The position numbers were made by a program, and so were the translations under genes. Positions 63,718-64,000 of a stretch of DNA of 64,000 bases are shown here, piece by piece. The stretch is from Bryobacterales bacterium. Lineage in GTDB: Bacteria > Acidobacteriota > Terriglobia > Bryobacterales > UBA6623. The number at the start of each line of letters is the position of its first letter. The first letter of the stretch is position 1. The notes beneath the pieces are model-generated. The model was not told the origin of the DNA, did not search any database, and was given only the letters and a program-made list of their open reading frames with translations. The stretch is from contig JAJEHF010000104.1 in assembly GCA_022823865.1 (NCBI GenBank), positions 1 through 64,000 on the forward strand. The letters are read 5' to 3'.

Positions 63718-63750
63718 GCGGGCGGCCCTGTCCATGCGACGGGCCCCCGC
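63718..63750 (+). terminator. GC-rich hairpin after ftsZ
   Basis: GCGGGCGGCCC (63718-63728) can pair with GGGCCCCCGC (63741-63750) with one bulge and a 12-base loop, starting 18 bases after the ftsZ stop. No T tract follows, so it may slow or end transcription only in part. A TATAAC at 63759-63764 could serve the next gene. Confidence 0.45.
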
Positions 63751-63771
63751 CGAGGTGCTATAACGGTCTAC

Positions 63772-64000
63772 ATGGACAGACGCAATTTCCTAGCGACATC
63801 TTCGGCTGCCGGGCTGGCGGCTGGGTCTGCTGCCGCGGCCGACGAAGCTGGCGGCGAGAACCAGATCTTTGAGATCCGCTGCTATAAGCTGCGCTACTCG
63901 AAGTCCGACCAGTTCGGGCGACTGACGCGGTTCTTGGAGCAGGAGCACCTGCCGATGACGAAGCGGGTGGGACTGGTGCAGGGCTATTTCCGCGTGACCC
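63772..64000 (+). CDS. Tat-exported NIPSNAP-family protein (cut by window end)
   Basis: The first 76 residues are visible from ATG 63772. MDRRNFLATSSAAGLAAGSA is a twin-arginine signal (RRNFL) followed by an Ala-rich stretch, indicating export in folded form. The mature part begins QIFEIRCYKLRYSKSDQFGR and LTRFLEQEHLPMTKRVG, the typical opening of NIPSNAP proteins (YELR.Y...). The gene continues beyond the window. Substrate unknown. Confidence 0.85.
   Translation, partial: MDRRNFLATSSAAGLAAGSAAAADEAGGENQIFEIRCYKLRYSKSDQFGRLTRFLEQEHLPMTKRVGLVQGYFRVT

Overview
This is a high-GC bacterial chromosome segment. The gene set suggests Acidobacteriota, most like the Bryobacterales/Solibacter group: large TonB-dependent receptors with carboxypeptidase-like N-termini, ASPIC/UnbV (CRTAC1-type) propeller proteins, NIPSNAP-like and DUF6807 secreted proteins, a sulfatase with a formylglycine-generating enzyme, and a compact mra/fts/mur cluster whose MurE has the meso-diaminopimelate DNPR motif. 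The taxon is inferred from gene content only. I found no rRNA, tRNA, CRISPR array or insertion sequence.

Layout. 0.2-2.0 kb: a two-gene minus-strand unit, an uncharacterised protein plus a DUF488 protein with an extra N-terminal domain. 2.5-8.6 kb: accessory secreted enzymes (NIPSNAP-like, methyltransferase, sulfatase, kelch protein) and a vapC toxin fragment. 8.5-10.4 kb: an SPFH/band-7 gene and a ribbon-helix-helix gene behind a palindromic operator, flanked by diverged copies of one small segment. 10.5-18.2 kb: a three-gene operon of a TPR/FG-GAP/UnbV protein, a membrane penta-haem cytochrome with TPRs, and a CRTAC1-type lipoprotein. 18.2-22.4 kb: acyl-CoA dehydrogenase, small zincin, DUF6807 protein and serine hydrolase, all on the minus strand. 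22.8-28.5 kb: a large SNF2 ATPase, a decayed VapBC pair and an apparently complete Phd/RelE pair. 28.7-36.6 kb: two TonB-dependent receptors around a Fic-fold gene whose motif lacks the catalytic histidine. 36.6-45.8 kb: housekeeping genes pepP-like, accB, accC, parvulin, formylglycine-generating enzyme, penta-haem cytochrome c, dxr, rseP and ompH/skp-like. 45.9-46.6 kb: a sugar-phosphate isomerase-like gene. 47.0-63.7 kb: mraZ-rsmH-ftsL-ftsI-murE-murF-mraY-murD-ftsW-murG-murC-ftsQ-ftsA-ftsZ, mostly with 4-base stop/start overlaps. The window ends inside a Tat-exported NIPSNAP-family gene.

How the parts fit. The division cluster reads as one transcription unit from a strong promoter followed by 10-bp-phased GTGGT repeats typical of MraZ binding. 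murB and ddl, often found in such clusters, are absent. FtsA has lost its recognisable nucleotide-binding motifs, and a 34-bp tandem duplication has doubled the start region of ftsL. The formylglycine-generating enzyme would activate the sulfatase at 5.8 kb. The fic, SPFH and second TonB receptor genes each have a near-consensus promoter overlapped by an inverted repeat, so each is probably under local repression.

Most worth following up: the TPR/UnbV/penta-haem cytochrome operon, the DUF488 pair, the degenerate FtsA, the ftsL start duplication, and the cluster of decayed and complete toxin-antitoxin modules.
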